A DNA stretch of 64,000 nucleotides from positions 238,848,690 through 238,912,689 of the forward strand of contig JBAIZL010000005.1 in NCBI GenBank assembly GCA_036971475.1, in the 5' to 3' direction. Source of the DNA: Prosapia bicincta (taxonomy: Eukaryota; Arthropoda; Insecta; Hemiptera; Cercopidae). Below are positions 25,822 to 38,869 of the stretch, one piece after another (position 1 is the first letter of the stretch; each line of letters opens with the position of its first letter). A program made the translations under genes and the position numbers. Below the pieces are notes generated by a model, which was given only the letters and a program-made list of their open reading frames with translations, was not told the origin of the DNA and did no database searches.

Positions 25822-26825
25822 AGTACTGGTTAAGGGTGTTATTTACATAAAAATCAGGTTTAGGCTTGTGAGTAATAACAAGGTCATGAAACAAATTATC
25901 ATTTTTATATGGTACAAGTCTGCAAAATAAATATATTGAGTCTATAAGAATGTTTCAGCCCTAGGTGATAAACGAATACCAAATTCCGAAACGGCTGCCC
26001 TAATTTCATCAAAATAAGCGCTACTTTAGGTAAACTTACCTAGATCAAGTAGAAAATAAAAACATAATTAACAAAAATATTAATGTGTTTTTGTTTGTAA
26101 GTATAAATATCTGAGTAATTCTCAAAATAAGAGAACTATTCAAGTCCCTTGTAAAATTCTCTTAAAGTAATTTTTTTCAGAAGCTTTTTAAATATGCAAT
26201 TCAAGTGGGAAGAAATGATTAATAGTTTTTATTTCAATAATATTTTGAAATATTGGCAGAATAGCCGTTAGTAATAGAGTTTATTTTAAAGCATTAAATG
26301 TTTACACCTCGACAGCCCTCTTTCTTTCTATGTATTTAGTTATCTATTGATCTTAATAGTTACATAATATCTTAGTTTTAAATAGTAACACAAACTAAAA
26401 TTAGGTAAAATCTTGCAAAACAAACTGTTCGTACTACTCCAGAACGCTTAACCCGAAAAACCTTTAAAAAGGACCTGAAATTCTGACCAAGCGTGGATTG
26501 GCCCGCATCAGACTTAAAAGTATCCAATTTCACTATCGTAAAACATTTTGCAGACGGGGGCATTAAACTGTCTGACATTGCGACGGGAAAGTGTTGGCGA
26601 GAGAAGCAGCTGTCCCCTCCCCCCACCACTGGATAAACGCTTTCTATATTTCTACAGTTTTGGCGTCAAATTGAAGCGTTATTTCCAATCGTAGTGTAGT
26701 TTTTCATACTTAATCCTGAAAGAACATTTTTTTAATTAAATTTGTTTATTTTTTATCTCCTAACGTAATACAAAGACGGGAAAGGACCAAGAAAAATTAA
26801 TAATTTGAAGCGAAATTGTAGAAGG
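25822..26825. other. Spacer before the 52-bp satellite
   Basis: An 83-codon minus-strand frame (26378-26629) has no recognised domain. No other support for a gene. Confidence 0.4.
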
Positions 26826-29800
26826 CAGGCCTACTGTTTACTCCGTCCGGTAGTAGTGCTGCGAGTACTCCCCTCTTACGCCGCAATGTTTACTCGGTCC
26901 GGTAGTAGTGCTGCCAGTATTCCCCTCTTACGCCGCAATGTTTACTCGGTCCGGTAGTAGTGCTGCTCATATTCCCCTCTTACGCCGCAATGTTTACTCG
27001 GGCCGGTAGTAGTGCTTCTAGTATTCCCCTCTTACGCCGCAATGTTTACTCGGTCCGGTAGTAGTGCTGCGAGTACTCCCTTCTTACGCCGCAATGTTTA
27101 CTCGATCCGGTAGTAGTGCTGCGAGTATTCCCTTCTTACGCCGCAATGTTTACTCGGTCGGGTAGTAGTGCTGCGAGTACTCCCCTCTTACGCCGCAATG
27201 TTTACTCGGTCCGGTAGTAGTGCTGCGAGTATTCCCCTCTTACGCCGCAATGTTTACTTGGTTCGATAGTAGTGCTGCTAGTATTCCCTTTTCACGCCGC
27301 AATGTTTACTCGGTCCGATAGTAGTGCTGCTAGTATTTTTTTCTTACGCCGAAATGTTTACTCGGTCCGATAGTAGTGCTGCTAGTATTCCCCTCTTAGG
27401 CCGCAATGTTTACTCGTTCCGATAGTAGTGCTTCTAGTATTCCCTTCTTACGTCGCAATGTTTACTCGGTCCGATAGTAGTGCTGCTATTATTCCCTTCT
27501 TACGCCGCAATGTTTACTCGGTCCGTTAGTAGTGCTGCTAGTAATCCCTTCTTACGCCGCAATGTTTACTCGGTCCGATAGTAGTGCTGCTAGTATTCCC
27601 TTATTACGACGCAATGTTTACTCGGTCCGTTAGTAGTGCTGCTAGTAATCCCTTCTTACGCCGCAATGTTTACTCGGTCCGGTAGTAGTGCTGCTAGTAT
27701 TCCCTTCTTACGCCGCAATGTTTACTCGGTCCGTTAGTAGTGCTGCTAGTAATCCCTTCTTACGCAGCAATGTTTACTCGGTCCGTTAGTAGTGCTGCTA
27801 GTAATCCCTTCTTACGCCGCAATGTTTACTCGGTCCGGTAGTAGTGCTGCTAGTATTCCCTTCTTACGCCGCAATGTTTACTCGGTCCGATAGTAGTGCT
27901 GCTAGTATTCCCTTCTTACGCTGCAATGTTTACTCGGTCCGATAGTAGTGCTGCTAGTAAACCCCACTTTCACCGCAATGTTCTTCGGTCCGATAGTAGT
28001 GCTTCTGGTATTCCCCTCTTACGCCGTAATGTTTACTCGGTCCGATAGTATGCTGCTAGTATTTCCTTCTTACGCCGCAATGTTTACTCGGTCCGATGGT
28101 AGTGCTACAAGTATGCCCCTCTTACGACGCAATGTTTACTCGGTCCGATAGAAGTGCTGCTAGTATTCTCTTCTTACGCCGCAATGTTTACTCGGTCCGA
28201 TAGTAGTGCTGCTAGTATTCCCTTCTTACGCCGCTATGTTTACTCGGTCCGATAGTAGTGCTGCTAGTATTCTCTTCTTACGCCGCAATGTTTACTCGGT
28301 CCGGTAGTAGTGCTGCTAGTATTCCCTTCTTACGCCGCAATGTTTACTCGGTCCGGTAGTAGTGCTGCTAGTATTCCCTTCTTACTTCGCAATGTTTACT
28401 CGGTCCGGTAGTAATGCTGCTAGTATTCCCTTCTTACGCCGCAGTGTTTGCTCGGTCCGGTAGTAGTGCTGAGAGTATTCCCTTCTTATGCCGCAATGTT
28501 TACTCGGTCCGGTAGTAGTGCTGCTAGTATTCCCTTCTTACTTCGCAATGTTTACTCGGTCCGGTAGTAATGCTGCTAGTATTCCCTTCTTACGCCGCAG
28601 TGTTTGCTCGGTCCGGTAGTAGTGCTGAGAGTATTCCCTTCTTATGCCGCAATGTTTACTCGGTCCGGTAGTAGTGCTGCTAGTATTCCCTTCTTACTTC
28701 GCAATGTTTACTCGGTCCGGTAGTAATGCTGCTAGTATTCCCTTCTTACGCCGCAGTGTTTGCTCGGTCCGGTAGTAGTGCTGAGAGTATTCCCTTCTTA
28801 TGCCGCAATGTTTACTCGGTCCGGTAGTAGTGCTGCTAGTATTCCCTTCTTACGCCGCAATGTTTACTCTGTCCGGTAGTAGTGCTGCTAGTATTCCCTT
28901 CTTACGCCACTATGTTTACTCGGTCCGATAGTAGTGCTGCTAGTAATCCCTTCTTACGCCGCAATGTTTACTCGGTCCGATAGTAATGCTGCTAGTATTC
29001 TCTTCTTACGCCGCAATGTGTACTCGGTCCGATAGTAGTGCTGCTAGTATTCTCTTCTTACGCCGCAATGTTTACTCGGTCCGGTAGTAATGCTGCTAGT
29101 ATTCCCTTCTTACGCCGCAATGTTTACTCGGTCCGGTAGTAGTGCTGCTAGTATTCCCTTCTTACTTCGCAATGTTTACTCGGTCCGATAGTAGTGCTGC
29201 TAGTATTCCCTTTTTACGCCACTATGTTTACTTGGTCCGATAGTAGTGCTGCTAGTATTCTCTTCTTACGCCGCAATGTTTACTCGGTCCGGTAGTAATG
29301 CTGCTAGTATTCCCTTCTTACGCCGCAATGTTTACTCGGTCCGGTAGTAATGCTGCTAGTATTCCCTTCTTACGCCGCAATGTTTACTCGGTCCGATAGT
29401 AGTGCTGCTAGTATTCCCTTCTTACGCCGCAATGTTTACTCGGTCCGGTAGTAGTGCTGAGAGTATTCCCTTCTTACGCCGCAATGTTTACTCGGTCCGG
29501 TAGTAATGCTGCTAGTATTCCCTTCTTACGCCGCAATGTTTACTCGGTCCGGTAGTAATGCTGCTAGTATTCCCTTCTTACGCCGCAGTGTTTGCTCGGT
29601 CCGGTAGTAGTGCTGAGAGTATTCCCTTCTTACGCCGCAATGTTTACTCGGTCCGGTAGTAGTGCTGCTAGTATTCCCTTCTTACGCCGCAATGTTTACT
29701 CTGTCCGGTAGTAGTGCTGCTAGTATTCCCTTCTTACGCCGCAATATTTACTCGGTCCGATAGTAGTGCTGCTAGTATTTCCTTCTTACGCCGCAATGTT

Positions 29801-32262
29801 TACTCTGTCCGGTAGTAGTGCTGCTAGTATTCCCTTCTTACGCCGCAATATTTACTCGGTCCGATAGTAGTGCTGCTAGTATTTCCTTCTTACGCCGCAA
29901 TGTTTACTCTGTCCGGTAGTAGTGCTGCTAGTATTCCCTTCTTACGCCGCAATATTTACTCGATCCGATAGTAGTGCTGCTAGTATTTCCTTCTTACGCC
30001 GCAATGTTTACTCGGTCCGATGGTAGTGCTACAAGTATGCCCCTCTTATGACGCAATGTTTACTCGGTCCGATAGAAGTGCTGCTAGTATTCTCTTCTTA
30101 CGCCGCAATGTTTACTCGGTCCGATAGTAGTGCTGCTAGTATTCCCTTCTTACGCCGCAGTGTTTGCTCGGTCCGGTAGTAGTGCTGAGAGTATTCCCTT
30201 CTTACGCCGCAATGTTTACTCGGTCCGGTAGTAGTGCTGCTAGTATTCCCTTCTTACGCCGCAATGTTTACTCTGTCCGGTAGTAGTGCTGCTAGTATTC
30301 TCTTCTTACGCCGCAATATTTACTCGGTCCGATAGTAGTGCTGCTAGTATTCCCTTCTTACGCCGCAATGTTTACTCGGTCCGGTAGTAATGCTGCTAGT
30401 ATTCCCTTCTTACGCCGCAGTGTTTGCTCGGTCCGGTAGTAATGCTGCTAGTATTCCCTTCTTACGCCGCAATGTTTACTCGGTCGGGTAGTAGTGCTGC
30501 TAGTATTCCCTTCTTACGCCGCAATGTTTACTCGGTCCGGTAGTAGTGCTGAGAGTATTCCCTTCTTACGCCGCAATGTTTACTCGGTCCGGTAGTAGTG
30601 CTGCTAGTATTCCCTTCTTACGCCGCAATGTTTACTCTGTCCGGTAGTAGTGCTGCTAGTATTCCCTTCTTACGCCACTATGTTTACTCGGTCCGATAGT
30701 AGTGCTGCTAGTAATCCCTTCTTACGCCGCAATGTTTACTCGGTCCGGTAGTAATGCTGCTAGTATTCCCTTCTTACGCCGCAGTGTTTGCTCGGTCCGG
30801 TAGTAATGCTGCTAGTATTCCCTTCTTACGCCGCAATGTTTACTCGGTCGGGTAGTAGTGCTGCTAGTATTCCCTTCTTACGCCGCAGTGTTTGCTCGGT
30901 CCGGTAGTAATGCTGCTAGTATTCCCTTCTTACGCCGCAATGTTTACTCGGTCCGGTAGTAATGCTGCTAGTATTCTCTTCTTACGCCGCAATATTTACT
31001 CGGTCCGATAGTAGTGCTGCTAGTATTCCCTTCTTACGCCGCAATGTTTACTCGGTCCGGTAGTAATGCTGCTAGTATTCCCTTCTTACGCCGCAGTGTT
31101 TGCTCGGTCCGGTAGTAATGCTGCTAGTATTCCCTTCTTACGCCGCAATGTTTACTCGGTCGGGTAGTAGTGCTGCTAGTATTCCCTTCTTACGCCGCAA
31201 TGTTTACTCGGTCCGGTAGTAGTGCTGAGAGTATTCCCTTCTTACGCCGCAATGTTTACTCGGTCCGGTAGTAGTGCTGCTAGTATTCCCTTCTTACGCC
31301 GCAATGTTTACTCTGTCCGGTAGTAGTGCTGCTAGTATTCCCTTCTTACGCCACTATGTTTACTCGGTCCGATAGTAGTGCTGCTAGTATTCCCTTCTTA
31401 CGCCGCAATGTTTACTCTGTCCGGTAGTAGTGCTGCTAGTATTCCCTTCTTACGCCGCAATGTTTACTCGGTCCGATAGTAGTGCTGCTAGTATTCCCTT
31501 CTTACGCCGCAATGTTTACTCGGTCCGGTAGTAGTGCTGCTAGTATTCCCTTCTTACGCCGCAATGTTTACTCGGTCCGGTAGTAGTGCTGCTAGTATTC
31601 CCTTCTTACGCCGCAATGTTTACTCGGTCCGATAGTAGTGCTGCTAGTATTCCCTTCTTACGCCGCAATGTTTACTCTGTCCGGTAGTAGTGCTGCTAGT
31701 ATTCCCTTCTTACGCCGCAATGTTTACTCGGTCCGGTAGTAATGCTGCTAGTATTCTCTTCTTACGCCGCAATGTGTACTCGGTCCGATAGTAGTGCTGC
31801 TAGTATTCTCTTCTTACGCCGCAATGTTTACTCGGTCCGGTAGTAATGCTGCTAGTATTCCCTTCTTACGCCGCAATGTTTACTCGGTCCGGTAGTAGTG
31901 CTGCTAGTATTCCCTTCTTACTTCGCAATGTTTACTCGGTCCGATAGTAGTGCTGCTAGTATTCCCTTTTTACGCCACTATGTTTACTTGGTCCGATAGT
32001 AGTGCTGCTAGTATTCTCTTCTTACGCCGCAATGTTTACTCGGTCCGGTAGTAATGCTGCTAGTATTCCCTTCTTACGCCGCAATGTTTACTCGGTCCGA
32101 TAGTAGTGCTGCTAGTATTCTCTTCTTATTCCGCAATGTTTACTCGGTCCGGTAGTAGTGCTGCTAGTATTCCCTTCTTACGCCGCAATGTTTACTCGGT
32201 CCGGTAGTAATGCTGCTAGTATTCCTCTCTTCAGTCTCAATGTTTACTCGGTCTAGTAGTAA
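26826..32262. repeat. 52-bp satellite array, about 104 copies, with higher-order repeats
   Basis: The unit is GGTCCGGTAGTAGTGCTGCT followed by AGTATTCCCTTCTTACGCCG and CAATGTTTACTC (52 bp). Higher-order structure is evident. A three-unit block (156 bp), marked by GCAGTGTTTGCTCGG, recurs at about 28441, 28597 and 28753. A two-unit block (104 bp), marked by GCAATATTTACTC, recurs at about 29741, 29845 and 29949. Segments around 29010 and 31765 share the same run of rare variants (AATGTGTACTC, CTTCGCAATG, GCCACTATG) about 2.75 kb apart. The edges are more diverged than the centre. Confidence 0.97.
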
Positions 32263-33006
32263 AAGTTTACTGAACCATCGTTTTGTGTTAATTCAGGAAG
32301 CTTATGAACAATTTTTTTTTTCACTAAAATGTTTTTAAGAGTATTTAATTATAATAATTATAGTTAAGAATAATTAAAAGAATTTTTTGCAGGAATAGAC
32401 TGTTGTATGGAATGACACAGCGTTTCTTTAAAAAATAATTCCGTTCGAATTTTATCACGTGGCAGTGCACTGTTTGTTTATGCAGCAATCACGTGCAGTT
32501 TGGCGAGCATAGCGAGTTACTGCAGCCTACATACGCCACTTAGAGTTATATTTAACAGCTACCTGGTTATTGTGGGCGGCTGCACTTTAATACTTACTAG
32601 CCATTGCATATTTTTAAATATCTCATACGAACTTCCATCTAGTTATAGCCTACTCTATTGCCGTAGCTAGGCGATTAACTTTCCACAGAATAAATTTTCG
32701 TTAAATGTTTTATCTGTTGGAAATATTATTTTAAATTGATCGCTTTGTAAGATATTGAATATTAGTTTCAAACTATCATTACGAAATTAAATAAACAATT
32801 TTAAGATCGTTTTAAAATAAAATGAGTAAACAGTGAAGTAAAAACTGTTAATATGCACACAGAATGTCAACAGTGGATAACAACTTTAAAATTAGTGTTT
32901 AATCTAAACAATTTATCAATAATTTAGTTTAGGAAAAATGATATTTGAAGTTTGTTATTAAGAGCTTGTTTTTTCTTCAACCCTTTCATCAGAAATCGTA
33001 AATAAA
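32263..33006. other. Spacer, no gene seen
   Basis: AT-rich sequence after the satellite. No supported feature. Confidence 0.4.
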
Positions 33007-33008
33007 TA

Positions 33009-33542
33009 CAGTAGAGTCTCGAAAATTTCTCGATTTTTCCGAACTTCCGTTAAATTCCAGTCTTTTTCTATTTGAAAAGAAATGAGTCGGGCGTCCTAGA
33101 AATCCTTACAGCCATACAGAAAATGAATCGGGCGTTCAAGAAATATTTACGTCAATGCGGTATATTTCCCTTTCCATTCTATTTAATCATTCAGTTCACT
33201 AGTGTTCTACAGATTGGTGTAATACCAATCTGGTTGGTGTAATACCTTCATCAGTTACGTTTTATCGGCCTTATCAGTTATGCTTAGATGTCTGACAGGT
33301 CAATGGGCCATGAATATCTATCTTTATTTACGCTGTATGTTTTGACAGTCGACAAATATACCCGAGAAACCACAAATATCTAGTCTTGTGCGTGACATAT
33401 CACATAATTAACTCTCTTGAAGCAGACAAATCAATCAAACAATGCCGACACTCATGATTAGCTGGATTGGTCTTTTTTCGCGCTACTAATAAATCCGGAT
33501 CAAGCTGTTACCACATTCATCTGGAGACGAGGGATTGTACTG
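33009..33542. mobile_element. Tigger/pogo-type MITE
   Basis: The left end is CAGTAGAGTCTCGAAAATTT. The right end read in reverse is CAGTACAATCCCTCGTCTCC. Each is flanked by TA (33007-33008 and 33543-33544). The first bases match Tigger termini, but similarity between the ends is limited to the outer dozen bases. About 534 bp, no coding capacity. Confidence 0.5.
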
Positions 33543-33544
33543 TA

Positions 33545-34329
33545 TTTGAATTCATTGAAAGTCCTATTTTTCTAATAGTAGAAGGAACTTTTCCCCGTGT
33601 AATTCGAGAGGTTCTCGGACACATTCACCTAAAATTATCGTGACTCTAATATAGCACCTTGAACATGAGCATATATTTAATGTTCACTGAGTAAGTAGCC
33701 TAGTCTTAAAATCTGGAATCGGCTCTTTACTCTGAAATTACTAACTTGTTTACTGGAATTACTTTTTATTAAAAAGAATTAGATAATGAATTCCTAGTTT
33801 TATGTATTCCACTAAAAAAAACACTTTTAAAACTATTACTTTCTTTACATTATGAGAACTGTAAAGCACAGGACAGAGGAAACAGTACAAATTTGGGGAA
33901 TAAAGGAAGACAGAGTAAGGAGAAAGTTTACAAAAGCAATGCATTATTTATACATATAAAACATGTGCAAGTAGAGTTTCAAAGATGAAATATAAGGGTT
34001 GCGAGCAGACATAAAAATCGTTAATGTCAATACAAATCTTGGATAAGTTGAGAAATACTTGTGTCGAGCATAACAGTTTGTATAACTGTTGGAACAATAT
34101 TATAAGTATATTTGATAGATAGATAGTTTAATCCTAAAAAGAGCGGCAAATATGCGGTGCTCAACAAACAGAACTTGGGTCCTTAAGGAGGGAATCCATT
34201 AGATTCAAGAGGCAGTGAGAGTAGCTACAACTCATTGAGTTATCAATCCGATGATGCCACTCATTCATTTTGCCTTGAGCTAAGTAGAGTTGGTAATTTA
34301 GAAAATAAATACATTGATTTTGTACTAAC
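33545..34329. other. Spacer, no gene seen
   Basis: No supported coding or RNA feature. Confidence 0.4.
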
Positions 34330-35650
34330 TAAAAACACTGCAAGTTGACAATGGAACACATCTCCCGAAATGGCCGTCCTCAACAAATATAAATAAGTGC
34401 TACTATAGGCAAGTGTAGCATATTTACAAGTGATTTTAGTTTAAAACTAGTAGCTCATGTGGAGATCCAACCAATTAAAACCATTTACTATTCGTAAATA
34501 AACTAAACTTTATATTATATACAACTAAAATAATTAAAAGTTTAAGTGTTTGATTGTACTGAGTAATGAGTCAAGTTTTGAAATTGGTTAATTCATTTAG
34601 ATCTTTATAGGTGTTACAAATTTTCTAGAAATTTAAAACATTAACTCTTTGTTTCACTCAGATAGTATGAGATTGTGATAATCAAAGGAAGTTTATCAGT
34701 AAATAAAGAAGTGAGAGTGAATGCAATAATTATTATTTATATAATATTTGTTGATTCCATCTTCACGTGAGCTTCTAGTTTTCACTAAAAACATGTAAAT
34801 ACTTAAAAACTTGCCTGCTTAAAACACTGTTAGACAAAGAAGAACACTACCAGGAGTTAAACACCATAAAACATATAGCACAAACTAACGGATACAACAC
34901 AACAATGATTGAAAAATTATACAACTGCCTAAAAAATAAACATAATAACCCAAATACAAACACAAAACACGACAATCCCATAAAATACTTATCAATACCA
35001 TACAGATCATCCAAAAACCCACAATCTAACAACATACTACGAAAATGCAGCTACAAAATAGTCTACTCCACATACAACACTCTCAATAAACAATTTAAAC
35101 CCAACAACAAAATCGAAGACATTTACAACGCCACTGGAGTTTACGAACTAACTTGCAGTTCGTGCCCCACAAGGAGGTTTTTACATATGCCAGACAAGGA
35201 GGTATTTCTACACACGTTACCAAGAATATATAAAAGCATTAACAAACAATAACTACCAATCAAACTTTGCTGATCATCTCAATTCCTCAAAACATGACTC
35301 AAACATCTAGCCTACAAATTCTTCGTAACAACACAAAAATAACCAACCCTACACAACCGAACAATACGAAATACACAGACACTTCAAACTACACCCTACA
35401 CACATACTCAATACACAATTACATAACAACTCACACACACACTTTTGACATCAAAACTCCTAATACTCACAAAATACACCCACACCACCATAATATCCCA
35501 CCACCACCCTAATACCCTAACCTACGTAAACCTTGAGATCAGTTACGGTCTGAGTTGTCAATGGGACACATCTCCCGAAATGGCCGTCCTCAAAAATAAG
35601 TAAGTGCTACTATAGGCAAGTGTGTAAATATTTACAAATGATTAGGTATT
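34330..35650 (+). mobile_element. Penelope-like element fragment with repeat on both sides
   Basis: A direct repeat flanks a retroelement fragment. GACAATGGAACACATCTCCC plus GAAATGGCCGTCCTCAA at 34347 recurs as GTCAATGGGACACATCTCCC at 35555. Both continue with AAGTGCTACTATAGGCAAGTGT. The region between encodes part of the linker and GIY-YIG endonuclease of a Penelope-like polyprotein. The repeats are read as Penelope LTR-like ends. The RT domain is missing. Confidence 0.7.
34826..35512 (+). pseudogene. Penelope-like polyprotein fragment (GIY-YIG region)
   Basis: The frame begins LDKEEHYQELNTIKHIAQTN, then GYNTTMIEKL, a pattern conserved just after the RT of Penelope-like proteins. It then gives a KYLSIPYRSS block and GVYELTCSSC, the first GIY-YIG strand with the CxxC that often accompanies it. 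The frame shifts near 35200, and the next block reads RYQEYIKALTNNNYQSNFAD, equivalent to the R..EH helix. At least one frameshift and in-frame stops make it inactive. The coding strand is C/A-rich, unlike the flanks. Confidence 0.75.
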
Positions 35651-36540
35651 TAAATTAATCACTTTTATATTTTAAATGATTAATTAAGTTTCACCGAACA
35701 ACGTAATGGACTACAAAATCAAGAATTATATAAAGTAACTTACCTTTGATCCTAGCTTATAGCAGATTAATTTCTAAAACAATTGTTTTTTATAATGTAT
35801 GTCTTTATATTATACTACATGGCTTTGTCTCAGCATTTCCTCCCCTCATGGATTATTTTTCATTTATCATTCCTTTCGGTGCACATTAACAGTCACAATA
35901 ACCCAGGTAATGTATTTTCTCTATTCTACTTCATTAAGTAAAGTGTGTTTTGGGTAATTCAATTAATCTCACCTATCACCTTTAAAAATATATATACCTG
36001 GTGATGTAGTTCTCAGTAATTTGGAAAAATAAACATTCTACAAAATGTTTAGCTAAAATTAAAAATGTGAAACAATAACACCCCTTAACAACATACACAC
36101 ACACAACCTTATAAACTCAAGGTTTGTTGAGTTATAAGACATAGCACTATGGTAAATATGTTTTAATGTTAAAGTACAACTTTAAAGTATCTGGTCATTG
36201 ATTTAATATTATTTGTGATGTAAAGTGAAATGTTTTTTTGCAATTTTTCATGTTAGGTGCCTCACCACCAAATTTTTTTTTCTGAGAACTTCTACATCCC
36301 TAGTCAAATTTTTTGTCCAATATTGTTAAAAAATATGATTGCTGTGTCAATGTTTTTTTGTTCTTTACCCACTATTTTTAACAAAACCCAATTTCTCATA
36401 TCGCCTTTTATCACAAACTTAGCTGGTAGATCACCTCTTTATGCCCCCATTAGAGTAAGTCTATTTGAGGTAAGTGACTGCACCAAGCAACCACAATTCC
36501 TACTACTTCTGAAGGAAAGGAGATTTACTTTTCTTTTTTA
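35651..36540. other. Spacer, no gene seen
   Basis: No supported feature. A 94-codon frame at 36257 shows no domain. Confidence 0.4.
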
Positions 36541-37090
36541 ACTATATCTTCATTTCATCCATACTTTTGTCTGCACAGGTGTGTAATAACAGGTATAGAC
36601 AATGCCTTATAACCACTTTACTTCTGTTTCTTAAGTCTATCTTTATTTCATCCATACTTTTGTCTAAACAGGTGTGTATTAACAGGTATAGACAATGCCT
36701 TATAACCACAACTGTGAGATTTACTTCTCTTTCTTAAGTCCATCTTTATTTCATCCATACTTCTGTCTACACAGGTGTGTAATAACAGGTATAGACAATG
36801 CCTTATAACCACAACTGTGAGATTTACTTCTCTTTCTTGAGTCTATCTTTATTTCATCCATACTTCTGTCTACACAGGTGTGTAATAACAGGTATAGACA
36901 ATGCCTTATAACCACAACTGTGAGATTTACTTCTCTTTCTTGAGTCTATTTTTATTTCATCCATACTTTTGTCTACACAGGTGTGTAATAACTGGTATAG
37001 ACAATGCCTTATAACCACAACTGTGAGATTTACTTCTTTCTTAGCTCCATCTTTATTTCATCCATACTTTTGTCTACACAGGTGTGAAAT
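36541..37090. repeat. About 103-bp tandem repeat, 5-6 copies
   Basis: Landmark TTTCATCCATACTT recurs at about 36553, 36647, 36750, 36853, 36956 and 37057. Each copy also carries CACAGGTGTGTAATAACAGG and TATAGACAATGCCTTATAAC. The array begins where the Tigger transposase fragment to the right breaks off, so it may have arisen from that element's interior. Confidence 0.9.
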
Positions 37091-38120
37091 CTACTGGTTT
37101 TGATTTCACTTTTCTGAAACAACATGGTCATCAGCGATGGCAATTTTTCTGACCTGTCCATGTGAACCAACAGTCTGATTCTTTTTGTCTAAGCTTTCCT
37201 CCATGACATTTCTCATCTTTTAATGCCAGAGAAAAAAATCCCGTCTCATCCAGATTGAAAATGTTTTGGGGATCTTGGTCCTGGATCATCACTTCCAAGT
37301 CCTTTTTCCACTGCTCAGCTTCACACGATCAACAGAAGCATTTTCATCACAAATAATTTTGAAAGAAATTTTGTTTTTTTTGCCACCATCTAACCACCCA
37401 TTGCTTTCTTTAAAATTGTCTTTTCCCAGTTTGGATGCAAATTGTTCGGCATTGCATTTTAAAAGAGGGCTACTCAATGGATTTTTTTCATCATGCGCTT
37501 GTTTAGAACACGAGAGTCAACATCTGGGTGCTCTGGTCCTCTACTCTCTTCTTACATTTTACACTCTCACGAACGGATTTCAAAATCTTGTCTTTTTTAA
37601 AAATAAGTTGATAAAATGTTTTGGGGAATTCTGAAGTCTTTTGCGATCTCAGATTCTTTTTCCACTTTCTTAAATACTGGAACTATTTCAGCTAAAGTTA
37701 AAGACTTATAAGCTCATCGTTTAAAACACAAAATTATTGCACAATACACAACACCAAACTTCAAAAGTCAAAATACTCCAACAGGCTTGACAGAGCACAA
37801 CCTTCACACAGACTGTGCTTGCTATGAGCGCTATGACACTAAGCGACTGTGTGATGAAAGCAAGTTGGTGAGGTAGCGGGAGATTCCTGAACTCACAGGT
37901 CAGGTAAACAACCAATTGTATTCTGTGTCACCCACCCTGCCAACATTCCTCAGAGCCATATGTGGCTTGAAACACTGACGTAAAATACAAACTATGAGTC
38001 TCTATTGGAAACAACAGTTCGAATTATTGGCGATTTTTCAAGATTGTTTATATACATAATGCTAGGGACCAGGCAACATATTCTAAATGAAGAAGAATTC
38101 GAATTATCAAAGTTCTGCTG
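37091..38120 (-). mobile_element. Tigger element, 5' half, minus strand
   Basis: The outer end at 38120, read on the minus strand, is CAGCAGAACTTTGATAATTC, followed by TA on the outside (38121-38122). This is a Tigger-like terminus. A leader and an N-terminal transposase fragment follow. The copy stops after the first catalytic Asp, at the tandem repeat at 36541-37090, and no opposite terminus was found. Confidence 0.65.
37120..37720 (-). pseudogene. Tigger/jerky-like transposase, N-terminal half
   Basis: Minus-strand blocks in order: a helix-turn-helix (SLTLAEIVPVFKKVEKESEI, then AKDFRIPQNILSTYF), the second CENP-B-type helix-turn-helix (SPLLKCNAEQFASKLG, NFKESNGWLDGGKK, ISFKIICDENASVD), and the first catalytic strand IFNLDETGFF near 37252. 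Frame changes and stops separate the blocks. The second and third catalytic acids are absent. Confidence 0.75.
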
Positions 38121-38122
38121 TA

Positions 38123-38354
38123 GTTATAGGTAAGTATAACATATCAATATATATTCACGTGTTTTAGTGAAAAACTAGTGGCTCAAGGAAATATGGAATC
38201 AAATCAAATAATTTAAACTAATTTTAAAAATACTTAACTAGGTGAATATGTAATTGCTTACTGGCTGACGAGTTTCAAAACATTCGTTCCTTTTACGAAG
38301 CTAACCCTCTACTGGCGGCATCGGTTAATTGTAAAGGCTCTAACGGGAATGGAT
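38123..38354. repeat. Penelope-type terminal repeat piece
   Basis: Contains AGTGAAAAACTAGTGGCTCA and ACTAGGTGAATATGTAATTG followed by CTGACGAGTTTCAAAACATT and a GAAGCTAACC/CTACTGGCGGC block. The same blocks recur at 44560, and inverted at 51700. It directly abuts a Penelope-like coding scrap. Confidence 0.55.
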
Positions 38355-38500
38355 TTATGACTGTGGAGGTGGGTTGTTTGAGTTTTGTGTCATATAACAG
38401 AAAAGGCTGTTGGCTTCAAAGTGTGTGTGATCATTTAATACGTTTTCTTTATCTGTTGCGTAGTGTTTGTAGATTTCATATTTTTCTAAGGTTGTTAGTT
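38355..38500 (-). pseudogene. Penelope-like GIY-YIG C-terminus, copy a
   Basis: The minus strand encodes LTTLEKYEIYKH with the catalytic Glu of GIY-YIG nucleases, then VLNDHTHFEANSLF and a stop. This is the usual end of Penelope-like polyproteins. It closely resembles the fragment at 44650. Only the last 45-50 codons survive. Confidence 0.7.
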
Positions 38501-38869
38501 TTTTACTTTACATAAAGCAACTTCAAAATAATTTATCTTTGTTTATGCATATTGTGTTTAGTTTGTGGTAATTGTTTTGGTTAATTTTAAGTAAAAATAG
38601 TTAAATTGTATTAAAGTTATAATAATTGAAATGATAATATGAATTTGTTATATAAGATTATAAACAAATATTTTAAAAGCAATATATGTATATATAAATA
38701 TATATAGCAATATAAATATATATGTAACATTACCATGATTCCAAACAGTTTCATTAAATTTCCAGAGTGAGGATGAACCAAATCCAAAATGACCATTGAA
38801 AGAAACACTGGGCCAATCAATGACAATAGTAAAAATCATTTTAAAATTTACACATATATTTTAATTTAG

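Noticed and set aside
26378..26629. 83-codon minus-strand frame next to the 52-bp satellite
   Set aside because: No recognised domain, no clear splice sites, ordinary length for chance.
33009..38120. One 5.1-kb Tigger element spanning both Tigger-like ends
   Set aside because: The left end pairs better with the terminus at 33542 (TA on both sides), and the transposase at 37120-37720 belongs with the end at 38120.
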